64,000 nucleotides of DNA from Euglena gracilis (Eukaryota; Euglenida; Euglenophyceae; Euglenales). Positions 25,401 through 37,287 of the stretch are shown here, one piece after another. Location of the stretch: positions 49,440,826-49,504,825 of the forward strand of contig CP154956.1 in NCBI GenBank assembly GCA_039621445.1, in the 5' to 3' direction. The notes beneath the pieces are model-generated. The model worked only from the letters and a program-made list of their open reading frames with translations. It did no database searches and was not told the DNA's origin. The stretch's first letter is position 1; each line of letters starts with the position of its first letter. Position numbers and translations under genes: made by a program.

Positions 25401-25606
25401 GATTGAGCGCACAGAAAAACTGTCAAAGCGAATGGCCAATTCTTTGCCCGAAAAGGTTGCCTTAAAGGTTCCCTTTTGGCTGTAAGTTGCAAGGCTGTGA
25501 TACGAGTTGTACACAAAATGGCCAACGACCAGGGTCCGGTTCAGCAACTTGGCAATGACAAATGCGTTCAGTAAGGCAATCAGTTGATTGCTGTGCTGAC
25601 CATAAG
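16488..25606 (-). CDS. O-fucosyltransferase-like glycosyltransferase, eleven exons seen, 5' end missing
   Basis: Exons, 5' to 3': 25606-25515, 24984-24876, 23147-23089, 22375-22260, 21658-21557, 19566-19488, 18619-18536, 18338-18295, 17487-17351, 17001-16886, 16586-16488 (TGA). All ten joins agree in phase. NQLIALLNAFVIAKLLNR followed by TLVV is the GDP-fucose binding start of the O-FucT/GT-B fold. RRYIVPHELYDF fits the next conserved block. TAVHNRML corresponds to the H-x-R loop, KIFLATD is the Rossmann strand and Asp before the donor site, and GLLVDFWLMVDSALFICN with ASS is the typical distal motif. The enzyme would transfer fucose or a related sugar in the secretory pathway. The first exon(s), with signal or anchor, are not identified. 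The exon ending at 18536 could be longer, since the frame continues CERSLEELL before a stop. The exons at 23147 and 24984 have weak acceptors. Confidence 0.65.
21712..22062. mobile_element. hAT-like miniature element, family 1, copy 2 (351 bp), in an intron
   Basis: The ends are CATACCATTGCTTA and, complemented, CAGACCATTGCTTA. The flanks are GCCCAGAC (21704-21711) and GTCCAGAC (22063-22070), an 8-bp duplication with one difference. The interior matches copy 1 at 591-946 in order: CCAGTCAGTCAC words, C/G blocks and the central GGCGCCTTCGGCG stem. It lies in the fucosyltransferase intron between the exons at 22260 and 21658. Confidence 0.8.
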
Positions 25607-25619
25607 CTGTGGAACGGGG

Positions 25620-27205
25620 TATGCAATGCCTGACCAGCCTTGAACTCAAACAAACGGACAAATGAATGTGGCATTCAATGGACAAATGCATTTAGCAAGT
25701 TGCAAGCAGCCACCACTCTGCACTAATTTTGCATCTCCCAAACCCTTGGGGAGTGGGTGCCCAGACATATGCTGCATCTTGATCCCAAGGTGGTGTGAGC
25801 CTTGTTTTCTTGAGCCTGTGTTGGTGGCCTCATTCCAGGGCTTTCACATCCCAAAATCTCAATTTTTTGCTACAAAAAAATTCCAAATCATATCCCCCAA
25901 ATTGAATCACCCTGGCTCGTCCACGTCCAACCAAATAATTCCAAGGGGAATATACGTGGAAGGCAGGTTTAAGGAGAAAAAGGGACAAAAAAACTGTTCA
26001 CAGAAGCAGTCATTGAAAAATTACCAACCTTTGGCCTCTAACTAACACAGTTGGGTGGGGCCTTTGGGGAGGGTCTGGTCAAACCCCCGGAGAAGATCAG
26101 GGTCAATTTTTTCCTTTGGTTCCTTGCACTGCTGAAATATTTTTGGAAAGCATATTAGTTTCCCAGCAATCTCTCTGCCCCGTATTTTTCCTCCAGAACA
26201 TTGTTCCAATTCCTCTTTGAGCAAATGCAAAGCTGTCGCGAAATATTTTCTATGGTCTATGGAGGGCATGCTGCAGACAGGAAAACAGATGTCACACACA
26301 TCACGCATACAAACAGCACATTTTAATGTGTGGTGAGAAGGACCCGAGCAGAAAAAAGGAAATTTCCAGGGTGTCTAAAAAAGAAGCCATTCAATACAAA
26401 ATGAAAGCTGCAATTTCTCAAAAAAAATAATAGATAAAAATTCTGAAAATCAAAATACCCCAAAATATCCCAAAAATACTTTTTTTCCTCTGTAATTCTT
26501 TATTTCCCATAGTTTGGGGCTTGACGTGCATTTCCACCCAAATATGGTTTTTGGGGGGTGGGTTTAACAAGCCTCCTTCCTCCGGGGTGAGGTGCAGGGT
26601 CAGACCGTATGGGGACAAAAAAAAGGGTTAGGGTTAGGGTTAGGGTTAGGGTTTGGGTTAGGGTTAGGGTTAGGGTTAGGGTTAGGGTTAGGGTCCAGAA
26701 AGCAGGTCCCTGCTGAGCATCCCACCTCTGTTGGGTTCTTAGGAAAATGTGGCATGGCCTCAAAACCAAGTTTTTGAGAGCATCGGGATACATATCCCAT
26801 CTCCCACCCTGGCTTTGCACAAATATCCCCTCTGGGGACCAATTTCGGCCACCCAAATAATAAACCCCTCCGGCACCAGTGAAGGCAAAGGGAGAAAAAG
26901 AGGAAATCAGCAGATACTTTTCGAAAATCACAAACGTCCAAACAGCATCCAATTTCCAAAAATGACTTGAAATGCCAAAATAAAAGCCTGGGGGGTTTTG
27001 GGGTCCATTATTGCCTTCAAAATTCTGCCCAAATAATACCCCCCCCAAATAACAATCCCCCCCATTAAACCCCTCCGCCTGGTTTATCATTTGGGGGGGG
27101 TTTACATAATAATCCAGCCCAGAATCCACCTGACCTTCTCATTTCAAAACCCTGCCTCGTTCCCAGAAAAGAGAGGATACCAAAAAATAATTCTCTCTGG
27201 TGGCC
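25620..27205. other. Region upstream of the fucosyltransferase exons, including G/C-run modules
   Basis: The missing first exon(s) of the fucosyltransferase should lie here or beyond. A minus-strand frame at 26308-26042 (ATALHLLKEELEQC) has protein-like composition but no convincing phase link, so it stays a candidate only. A telomere-type array is at 26625-26695. At 26990-27080 there are ATAATACCCCCC-type modules of the G/C-run class. Confidence 0.35.
26625..26695 (+). repeat. Interstitial telomere-type array (TTAGGG)n
   Basis: About eleven nearly perfect TTAGGG units with a single TTTGGG variant. It is far from any sequence end, so it is interstitial here. It supports a TTAGGG-type telomere for this organism. 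The near-perfect units contrast with the degenerate array at 48311-49075. Confidence 0.9.
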
Positions 27206-27217
27206 CAGCTGTTGTGG

Positions 27218-27915
27218 CAGACCGCCATTTAGTGCGTATCACAACGTATCTGTGATACATTAATTTTATTTTGGTGATACATATGTGATACATTAAAAAA
27301 TTTTGGTTGATACATATGTGATACATTAAAAAAAAATTGGTGATACATATGTGATACACAATTTTTTGTCTTTTTTGTCAGCAACTTCTCAGCCGCTCCT
27401 TCCAAAGGGAACCTTCAAAACGCGGAAGACAGGATTCCGAGACAACAATTCCTCAAACCATTGACAAGAGTAAACCCTCCCAAATAATACCCTCGGGGTA
27501 TTATTTTTTCGCCCGAGGTCCCGGCGCGAGGGGGGGGGGGGTCTTATTTGGGGAGGGGTATTATTTCCCAAAAATTTTCGAAATTTTTCGAAGTCACGTA
27601 AGTCCCAAAATAGCACCCAAAACCCCCTTTGGGGTCATTTTTTGTGCTTTCTCATAAAATTTAGCATTTTTGGAGGCCAGATGATCAAGAAAAAAATAGA
27701 AATTTTTCGTAATGTAATGTAATTTGATGAAAAAAAGGAAATTTTAATGAAAAAAATTGGTGATACATATGAGATACATTAAAATTTTATTGGTGATACA
27801 TATGTGATACATTAAAAATTTTTTGGTGATACATATGTGATACATTAATTTTTAGGCTGTGATACATGTGATACGTAAAAAAAAATTTTGGTGATACATA
27901 CTAAATGGAGGTCTG
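27218..27915. mobile_element. hAT-like non-autonomous element with GTGATAC subterminal repeats (698 bp)
   Basis: The left end is CAGACCGCCATTTAGTGCG and the right end (complemented) is CAGACCTCCATTTAGTATG, both followed by TATCAC. TGTTGTGG flanks it exactly (27210-27217 and 27916-27923). Just inside both ends are tandem units of about 36 bp, each with the core GTGATACATATGTGATAC and an A/T tail. Clustered subterminal repeats are known transposase-binding sites in hAT elements. The middle (27370-27750) is unrelated to those repeats and has no convincing reading frame. Confidence 0.8.
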
Positions 27916-27993
27916 TGTTGTGGTGTGGTGGTCTCCTCAAAACACAAACATCAAAATTGACGAAAAAAAGGTCAGGTATGAGCCTTCACCGGC

Positions 27994-27994
<1 letters not shown>

Positions 27995-28045
<51 letters not shown>
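27995..28045. repeat. (AC)n microsatellite
   Basis: About 25 AC units in a row without interruption, 80 bp to the right of the hAT-like element. Confidence 0.95.
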
Positions 28046-28048
<3 letters not shown>

Positions 28049-28398
28049 GGTTACAAACATGAACTGCTTTGAGGAGCAGCCCGCAGGGAGACTTTGCAAA
28101 TAAGGACGCAACTTTGATGACTGACGATTTGAAACCTGAGAAGTGATTGGCCCAATGATTTTTGAGTTCATGTGGTTAGTTTTGGGTCAAAATTTCACAA
28201 TTTCTAAAAATAAACACACAAACAGAGGCCTGGCACCTCCCTGATGTTTGGATGTGAACATGAAAACCAACATGAAAATGGGGGGGGGGCCATTTCCAAT
28301 CCTGATGAAGCAACACTGACTGATTAGAGATAAATCAACCCCCCCCCCCCCAAATAGCTTTGCCCCCTGAAAAGATAATGGACCGATCCCCCTGCATG

Positions 28399-29539
28399 GC
28401 GCATGGTGGTAGACTGGGGGGGGGTAGTGGGTAGTCGGCCGACTAGTCGGCCGACTACCCAACTGGTCGGCCGACTAGGCCTGGTCGGTAGCTAGTCGGC
28501 GAGACGGGGGGGGGGGGGGTAGTGGGTAGTCGGCCGACTAGTCGGCGAAATACCCACTCTAATGTACTAACGGGTCAAAACCGCCGACTTTTAAGCCCCC
28601 ACCATGAAGAAAATTGTATGCAAACTAGTCGGTGGCTGGTCGGTGGTCATAAAAATGGTCTGTGGCGGGCCCAAATCACCCGGAAATGGTCCGGATGGGT
28701 CCAAATAAGTGCCTTACACCAACATAAACACCCTCAGATGGAAATCTTTGGTCGGTGGGGGTCAGTGGGCCCTTGATGGGTGTCCGGAGGGGTAAAAAAC
28801 CAATGATGAAACAGGGATTACATGAAAATCCTTTAGAAATGCAAGCATTCTGCATTACGAGAGGCAGAAAACTCCCCCTCCACCCCCATCCGAGCCTCAA
28901 ATAACAAAATCCCTTCTGTGTTGGCAACATACTCGGGGGCTAAGTCGTTTTTGTGGCTCACTTTGGCATAGGCGGGGGGGGGTCCCCCCTCAAATAACAA
29001 AGCCCCTTCTATGTTGGCAACATACTTGGAGGGCTAGTCTTTTTTGTGCGAAATAGCCATTGACATAGGTGGGGGGGGGGCTCTGCCCTCCCCCCGCACC
29101 CCCCCCCTCAAATAACAAAATCCCTTCTATGTTGGCAATATACTTGGATGGCTAAATCCTTTTTGTGCAAATTTTGCCTTAAATTGAAAATCCAACGGGG
29201 AGAGGTGTTCTTTTGCCAAAAGTGGCCCAAAATGGACATTTTCCTCCCAAGTTTTTGCATATTCACCCCCGATTGGGGGGTTCTGGAGCCATTTGGGTGG
29301 GTTTTGACTGGTGTTGAGGTGATTTGGACAAAAAAAAATTTTCAGGGGGGGGCTTAAAAGTCGGCGGTTTTGACCCGTTAGTACATTAGAGTGGGTAGTC
29401 GGCCGACTAGTCGGCCGACTACCCACTACCCCCCCCCACCATGTCTCGCCGACTAGTTACCGACCAGGCCTAGTCGGCCGACCAGTTGGGTAGTCGGCCG
29501 ACTACCCACTACCCCCCCCCCAGTCTACCGTTTGGCACT
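28399..29539. mobile_element. Long-inverted-repeat element with TAGTCGGCCGACTA palindromes (about 1.14 kb)
   Basis: The region 28408-28600 is repeated in inverted orientation at 29350-29529. Both arms begin GGTAGACTGGGG, contain tandem GTCGGCCGAC palindromes, and end CCGCCGACTTTTAAG. CCCCTGCATG occurs on both outer sides (28389-28398 and 29540-29549), a candidate 10-bp target duplication. The outermost 6-8 bases of the two arms match poorly, so the exact ends are uncertain. The interior next to the right arm (29160-29345) is related, inverted, to 52010-52200 inside the element at 51909-53055. Confidence 0.6.
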
Positions 29540-29549
29540 CCCCTGCATG

Positions 29550-31446
29550 TCATTTGAGCAGTACCCAAAGCCAGTGCTGGATTGATTGACCACTTTTCCA
29601 AAAGTAATTTGTTGCCAAATGTTGCTTTTTATTAATAACTGAAATAGAATTTTATTCAAAAATCGACTGCCGCTGACGGTTTTAGCAGGGGCACCAGGCA
29701 GCCAAGGCGCCTGTTAACCTGATAGTCTTTTCACATTTATCAAGGCAGGAAAATTTGGGGATCCTGGTTTTGATGTTTGGGATTAAATGGCCGCAGGGTC
29801 TTGGGAAACGAGAGATGGGCTTAAGGCCAAGTTGTTGGGGAGTGCGGGAGGCTTCCGGTCGTCCCAAAGGCCCCGCAATGTTGTCAGGGAGAAAGCCCGA
29901 GACGGCAGATTTTTTGCTGTTTTTTTATGCATATTTGGTAATAAAACGAATGTTTATGTACACAGATGGAATGTGCATTTTCGGTACATTGGATGAGCTT
30001 CCCACCCCCTGATCTTCCAGAAAATGCATCGGTTCCACATTTTTCCACATTTATTTGGACCCTCCGCTTGCAGTGGCCCCGGGTTATATCGGGGGGGGGG
30101 GGTTAGAGTATTTATTTGTTTGTGCAATTGTCTGAAAAAAAAAAATCGGAAAAGGAAAATAAAATGTGAGAAAAATGGATTAAAATAGATAAAAAGAATT
30201 CGGCTTTTTGCAAATTTTTTCAATTTGCAAAAAATGCAAATTATAATTACTCATTTATTATCATTACACTTTATTATTCTATTATTAATTATAATTACTC
30301 ATTACACATTATTGTCCGATCAGGAGAAGCATTAAAACCAGTTTCCAGAGGCCCCGCGCCTGTCTTGAAAATACATCGACATAAATGGGTTTTAGCAGGG
30401 GCGTCGTTCAGGATTCGTTCAGGATTAATTATCAAGACAGGCGCCCGTTTTCTCGGGATGCAGGCAGCTGGTAATTGATTCAAGTGACAAAAGAATCTAT
30501 TATGTGGGGACCAGTGTCCCAGAGCTCAACAAGAGCTGAGATAGCGGTAACGACAGAAACTTGGCAGACAAAAATAAATGGGACATGAGCACGACCCAGA
30601 CAGAATGTGCTCAGACTGGCCTCCCACACGAGGTTTTGCCGCTTGGCCATGAAGAACAGTCTATGAAAAAGGCAAAGAAGGAGGACAAGGCAAATAAAAG
30701 ATGTTCTCATTTCACAAAAGGTGAAGCAGTTTTCAAGACAGGCGCCCGTTGGTGTCCAACAGTTTTCAAGACAGGCCCCATTGGCATAAAACGGTTTTCA
30801 GAGGGGCGCCATTTGCTTGCTGAAAACCACAAAAAAAAACGTCAAAAAAACCACCGCACGGGTTACTAATCGTCGAACGTTGTTCAAGACAGGCGTACGG
30901 GCCCTGCAAAGGAGGTATTAAACAAATCGACTGCACTAACGAGGATTCCTTCAAAAAAAACATGGTAAAAAATTGCGCAAACATCTTGGTGTGAAGCACA
31001 TTCACGAGAATCAGTGAGGCACCAGCCTTTTTATTCACGTTCACAGAGAAAAAAGGGGGTCCATGATTTGTATCTGTAGGTAAAACGGCTGACGCCCAAG
31101 ACTTATGAATAACAATTGTTTCGAAAAAAAATGCAAAATTAACCAGTGATCGGTATTTAATTGGTTTCTCTGGCGAGAAACCTGTTATAAAGGGGAAAAA
31201 AAGAAACCTATTTTAAAGGAAAAAATTCATCCCTAACACATGGATGTCATTTGGATGGAATTTTGCCACCTGCACTTCAAGTTTTGCGAAGAACCCGAGA
31301 TAGACGAATCCAATTTTTCAACCACATTTTCTTTTTCTTGCCGTGCTGTTACAAACTGGCGTTCCTATTTGGCAAAGTCTCGAGTGTGCTGATGTGTCAA
31401 CGTTCTTTAGCACATTTCGAGTTTGGACAAGAAAGTTTCCCATGTA

Positions 31447-31489
<43 letters not shown>

Positions 31490-34215
31490 ACATATATACA
31501 AAGTAATTGACTTTCATGCCCAAGGGGAGTATCAGCTGACAATTTGCAAAATTGGTCTCTCTGATCCCATCGTCGGTTGGTGATGGAATCCTTTGTTCGT
31601 TTAATTGACGAGTGCATCAAGTTTTGAAGAAAATTACCAGAAATTCTCTGAACTAAAACTCGGAATTTTAGCCCCTCAACCGTTTCAAGATAGAACTTCA
31701 GCTCAGCCAGATTGAGCCGATGGTGGATTTTACCCTCACCCCCCCCCAATTGGTAAGGGTTCCTTCAGACCTGGGAAGCAATTGGGGGGGGGGGGGGGCA
31801 ACCCACGGATTCTTGAAGTGAGCAAAATTGTCGAGTTTTTTGCGCATGGTCGGATTTGCCAATGACTTTTTCTCATCCGGCAAATTATAAAAATTTTGAA
31901 ACAAACGTTTTTGGAGGCTTTTAGAGCAAATTTTTTGGCAACCTTGCCAAATTTGTCCAGTCTATTTTGGAGGCCCGTTAGCAAATTTGGGGGGGTCAAA
32001 TGGGCTGCGGGCGGCTTCCTGGGGGTATCCATCGTGGGGGTCGGGTCGGACCACTGGGGGTCGACACGACCCCAGATATCAGCATTGCCCCCCCTTTCCC
32101 TTACATTTTCACTGCAGGCCGGGCTGACCTGTGCAGGCCGGGCTGACCCCCAAAAATACGCATTACCCCTCTTCATTTTTCAAATTTAAGGGCCCCCAAA
32201 TTTTCCCAACTTGGACCAACTCTGTCAAACTAGGCAGAATTGTCAGAAAGCGCCAAATTGGAAGAACAAGGTCAGGGTCAGGACATCGCATTCATTTCGC
32301 CCCTTCCAACTCAGTGTTGCCTTAGCTGTCTCCACAGCACACATGTTCATGATTGCAACCCATCAAAAATGATGCCAAACTGAAAGAATTTATGAGAATA
32401 TTAGAAGGGTTTTGGGAAAATTGATAATTTCCCGCTCATCGTTGTTGTATTTACCTCAACAGGGTACACACTGAACCCAAAGAGTCGCCCAACTCGTGTT
32501 AAAACATGTGGGGACCCAAGCGAGGCATATTAACCCCAGTTGGACGAAAAATGTGGCCTAGAATCTGGCTACGGCCGGGCTATACACAGCACTATGTGAA
32601 AGCTCGGGTCAACTGGCAAAGCCCAGTAGCTCACGAACTCTCAGCGATCTAAATTGACACATCTGGTTCCTAATTTCTCCTTGGGGAGTTTGGGTGGTTT
32701 TGCAAGTAAACCCCCCCAATTAGAACCCCCCCCCCCCCCCCAAATAACACCCCCCCCCCCAAATAGAACGCCCCCCCCCCCCCGCTCAGGTTTCCCCTCA
32801 AAAAATTAAAAAAATCCTTCGGCCGGCGGCCGATCTGGGGATCAAACGGGGTCCAAATTTTAGAATGTGCAAGACGCATTTTTCGAGTTTTGGGTGGATA
32901 GGCCAGATTTCAAGGATATCAGGTATCAATTTTGTTCCCGATGTCGACCTGATTTCGTGGAGATTTTTCGATTTTTTTTCACCATTTTTCGGAAATTTTT
33001 CGGTCAGCTTGGTCAGGGGCTGTTATTTAACAAAAGGTACCCAATTAGAAGCCCCCCCCTAATTGGGGGGGTTCTCCGTATACTCTGCAGGGGAAAATTT
33101 GTCACACTTTTAAAAGAAAAAAAAACGGGATAGGGATAAAACCTGAGCCCTGTTCCTTCCAAAAACTTCATTTTTTTCAGTTTGACATTATTATTGATGG
33201 GGTATGGGTAGGAATATGTGCACGTTGCATAATTTGCGGAAATTGCGGTTTTGGGAATTCGTACACTTCGTACACTGCTGGAGGTGACTTAGAAAATTTT
33301 CACAATTTTGGTCATTTTGCAAGTCAAGTTTTGAGCCGTTTGGAGTGGAAATTACGGTTATCAATCCCCCCCTTTTTGAAATTTCCCGCTCGTGTTGCTG
33401 TATTTGCCTCAACAGCGTCCAAGTAAAAAGCCCTCATCATTGGTTTCTCTTGGGACCAACCATTTTTGGCCAAAAGGGGTGGAGGATAATTCACCAAAAA
33501 AAGGGGCAATATGATGGATTTCTCGGGGTCGGCCCGAGGCTGAACCCCAGTGGTCAGTATCCCACCCCCAGAGGTTTGGTCCAGCCAACCAAATCGGCCT
33601 TACCCCAGAATGGTCACCCTCAGGAATCTGCACGGAGCCGGGCAAATAGAGGGGGGGTATTCCTTTGTTTGCACAATCCTTGTCTTCTGAACATGCACAG
33701 CAAAATGCAAAACGGAAATTCAAAAATGGAATTTCATATCACAATAATCAGACGCGAAAATGTGACCTCCATTCTTCCTGCTGAGGTCCCCGTGGGGGGG
33801 GGGGGGTTGCTCCAGCACCCACCCCAAAATCTGACCCCGGCCACTCGTTGTGAGGCTGCAAAAACAACTTACACCTTACGTTTGTAAATTTTATTTACAA
33901 ACTGCCTTTATAGGCAATTGTGAACAAAAGGTTGGTGCACCAAATATCATTTTTATTTTGCAAATATCATTGTTTTCAATTTTCCCAATTTTTGCAATCC
34001 TTTAATTGTGGGTGAAACCTTTCAAAATGATTTTGTTTTTAAAAATATCCTCGTTTGGAAGGAGAATGAATGTGCTTGACATTCTGTTATTTCTGGAATG
34101 ATTCTTCTTCATCCGCATTCTTTGTGGTAAAATTGACCTTTCTTTTCCTCCAAATAACGTTTCTTTGATTAAAAATTGACCTGTTTGGATTGATTTGGGG
34201 CCAACACATAGCAAG
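29550..34215. other. Gene-free stretch
   Basis: No exon found. It holds repeated GACAGGCGCCCGTT words (30430, 30740, 30890) that recur near 55495-55535, an (AC)n tract at 31448-31489, C/G-run modules at 31735-31800, 32690-32790 and 33040-33075, and a segment at 32440-32530 related to one arm of the hairpin at 52351-52489. At 33520-33645 there is a decayed right end of the GGCTCCGTGC inverted-repeat family (complement of TGCACGGAGCC). Confidence 0.45.
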
Positions 34216-34221
34216 GCAAAC

Positions 34222-34450
34222 CTTGTGGGACATGATATGGTCAGCAAATGAAAGTCCTACGTCACTGCTGTTCAAACCAATTGACTTCTCAAATTGTTGC
34301 GGCTCTGATTTTTCGATGGGGATGGCCAGTTCTGTTGAAAGCGACTTGGGTGCCTCAAGCACAGAAACCTTTGCAGTTTCACACAACTTGAATACTTGTG
34401 CAATGAGGTCTTCAGAAAGGTCGACGTTTTTAGGCTGACCATTGGGTCCC
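34222..34450 (-). CDS. Orphan internal exon of unknown gene
   Basis: On the minus strand a strong pyrimidine-rich acceptor (TTTTTTGTCTTTCAG) is followed by 229 open bases ending at AAG before GTTTGC. The encoded peptide includes DLSEDLIAQVFKLCETAKVS and LSFADHIMSHK, with ordinary residue use and none of the Pro/Gly/Lys runs that mark false frames in this window. I do not recognise a family. No partner exon was found within 2 kb on either side, so this may belong to a gene with long introns or be a remnant of a decayed gene. Confidence 0.42.
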
Positions 34451-34459
34451 CTGAAAGAC

Positions 34460-37278
34460 AAAAAAGAAACCCAGAAAAACTCAGTCCGAAACTGCCCTCC
34501 GAATCTGGCTCCCATTGGCTCCCCTATGATATCCCATTGAAACCATGTCCACAAAATGCCATCGAACCTCCCTTAAATGGCATCTGCTAGGGTCAAAATT
34601 GTAATGGGGGGGAGGCGCCCCGACTTAATGTGGTGGGGGGGGGGACTGTTTGGTTGGCCAACTAAAAGTCAACCGACTAGTCAGGGGGGATGGGTGGGGG
34701 GGGCTGGTTAATCGACCAGCTAGTTGACGGGACACTCTAACGTGCCAGGGTTTGATAAGCTGAGCTTTGTTTCCAAAAGCAACAAGCCTGGTCAACGGCC
34801 CGGTTGCCACCCACCAGACCGACCCGGCCTTGGCTGTCGGGCTGGCTGGTTCGGCGGCCCGGTGGCCCAGCCTGGCCAAACATTTTGCTTGATTTTGCTT
34901 CATTGTCAACGCATTTGGCCTTTCACGATTAAAAAAAAAAATGACAAAAAAATGCCATTTCCCTGGCCAGGCAGGGAGTTGCGGGAAAATAAATATGGGC
35001 ACACCTCCATCAATTCCCTACCAGACCAACCCAACCTGATTCGTCGCCGTCAAAACAACGAGCCGACATTTCGACCAAGATAAAACAAAGCAAAAATGGT
35101 GCGACGAATTTTCTTCGGCCCAGATAAAACTGTATGGCACAGCTGAATTGAGGAAATGAGGTTCAGGTTGAGGTTGAGGTTTCCCAACCTCAATGTTTCC
35201 TCAATATGACATTTGTGTCAGAATTCAAGGAAAAAGACTTAATGACAAAAAATTGTAACACAAAGAGGCAATATATATTGAACACAAAAAAAAACATTGA
35301 AAAACACTGAATGGACAATCTCATCTTGTAAAACATTCCTCAAAAGCAAGCTTGGCAAGCTTCCATCAACACACAACATATGTGGGTTGGAAAAAAGGAA
35401 AAATATGTGGGTTGGTGATTTTAACGCACCAGATAAATGGCCATTGCCCATATTCTTTGAAAAATGCTCGGACTCTGTATTTTGAACATTTGAGGTAAAG
35501 CTTGAGGTTGTCAACATTGAGGTTGAATTTTTTTTGCAAACCTCAACCTCAAGCCCTGCATAAACATATGTCAAGGTATGATGGGGGGGTTTGGGGTGTT
35601 CCTGGGGCTTGATTTTAGGTCGTCAGACATTTCCTTTCATTCCCTATCATTTTTGAGAAATTTTGGGGAAATCCATAGTTGGAACTTTCTTTTTGCATTT
35701 TTTAAAATAAAAAAATCAAAACGACGCGTCTTTTTTCTGAAAAAAAACTCAAAAAAAAACATCAAAAAAAAAAAACGGAAGGGAAATTTCATTCAAAAAA
35801 AATCGTTGTGAAACACCCAAGCCATACTTCAAATCCGGCTCAGTTCAAAAATTGCCAAAAATGGTCAAAAACATCCACAAAGCTGTTCCTCGGTGTCTCG
35901 CAATGGTATGTCATACATTCACACAGATGGCCAGACTTTACATTAGCTTCTCTGACAGGGACTCTGACACCGACGCGATAAAAGCAACCTCTCCTAAAAA
36001 CCTTCCTAAAGCCACATTTTATGTTGCGTTACATTGAACTAGAAAAAAGCAACAGGGGTGTCGCCCCGCGTCCCACCCGCGTCCCCCCCCCTCGTCCCCC
36101 CTCCCCGTCCCAGATTTTGGCTGGGCACATTTTTTGGTCGACCAAAGGAAAATCACATGCAAATTTGGGTGACACCAAAAAAAAAAGGTGTCAGGGCAGT
36201 AGGGCCACAGTTCCCCCTCAGCGTCCCCCCCCCCGCATCCCCCCCCTGCGTCCCGGACCACCCCCACAGCTTTGTGATCACTGCGCATCATGCAAATCCA
36301 GAGGCAACAGCAAATGTGATGGGACACACTGCTTCTCAAAAACATTTGGGGCTCTGTGGTGACCTTCAAACTTGTTTTTGGCGGGTTTTTGTGATATTTT
36401 TTAAAAAAAAACAAAAATGCCAGACAGGGGGGTCCTGGACAATCCCCATCCTACCCCCCCCTAGTCGTATGACCGGGTTCCTGCAACCTGTGACCGGGGG
36501 GGGGGGTCATAACACCCCCATAACCTGCAACCTGTGACCGGGGGGGTGGTCGTAAATGAGGTGGCAGTCATAGGTAAGGTGGTGTTAAATTTTTCGCAAC
36601 CTGCAACCTGTGACCGGGGGGGGGGGGGTGGTCATAACACCCCCATGACCTGCAACCTGTGACCGGGGGGTGGTCGTAAATGAGGGGTGGTCGTACGACT
36701 AGGGGGGGGGGTAAGTACCAAACCAAACTTGTCCACCAAAGAATTAACAAAAAATGCTTCTTCCGGACAATCCACAGGCATGAGGCAAACAAAAAAACTG
36801 AAAAAAGAAAAGCAGAAAAACGTCACCAGTCTCACACAGAAGTGTCCACGGGGGCTCAACGAAAATGTCCATGGGGGTCTAAATTTCTCGTCCATTGGGG
36901 ATCAATAATTGTGTCCGGGGGAGTTCTCAGAAAGGATTCCGCGAGGGACAACAAAACTTAGCCGGGAGGGATCTTCATTTTGTCCAAAATTCCTTACTCA
37001 GGTGTCCGCCAGCTGTATCAGGGCAATATTTGTCCGCTTTTTGGGTCCAAATAGTCGTGAAATGCCAAATATCCAGCGACATAAATTGAAAGGTCGACCC
37101 CCAAGTCCGATGACCGAAATGAAATAGCTGACAACTCATTTAAACAAAGCTTTTTTTTTTAAAAAAAACGTGTTTACGTTGCCTCCCCCCCCCCCTTAAC
37201 GACACCCCTCCAGGCCCACCACCGTTGCCCTTTGAAACTCCAGCCGGGATGGATCTTTTTTTTACTTCTGCTTTTTTT
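34460..37278. other. Gene-free stretch with tandem and inverted repeats
   Basis: At 34620-34740 there is a G-run segment with CCAACTAAAAGTC and GTCAACCGACTAGTC words that resembles the palindromic-arm family. At 36470-36710 a tandem repeat carries ACCTGCAACCTGTGACCGGG followed by G runs and GTGGTCGTAAATGAGG, three to four units. The remainder shows no repeat larger than simple A/T tracts and no supportable exon. Confidence 0.4.
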
Positions 37279-37287
37279 CATTGAGCA

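Noticed and set aside
26042-26308. Possible first exon of the fucosyltransferase
   Set aside because: The peptide looks plausible but no donor gives the phase needed to join the exon at 25606, and there is no signal or anchor sequence.
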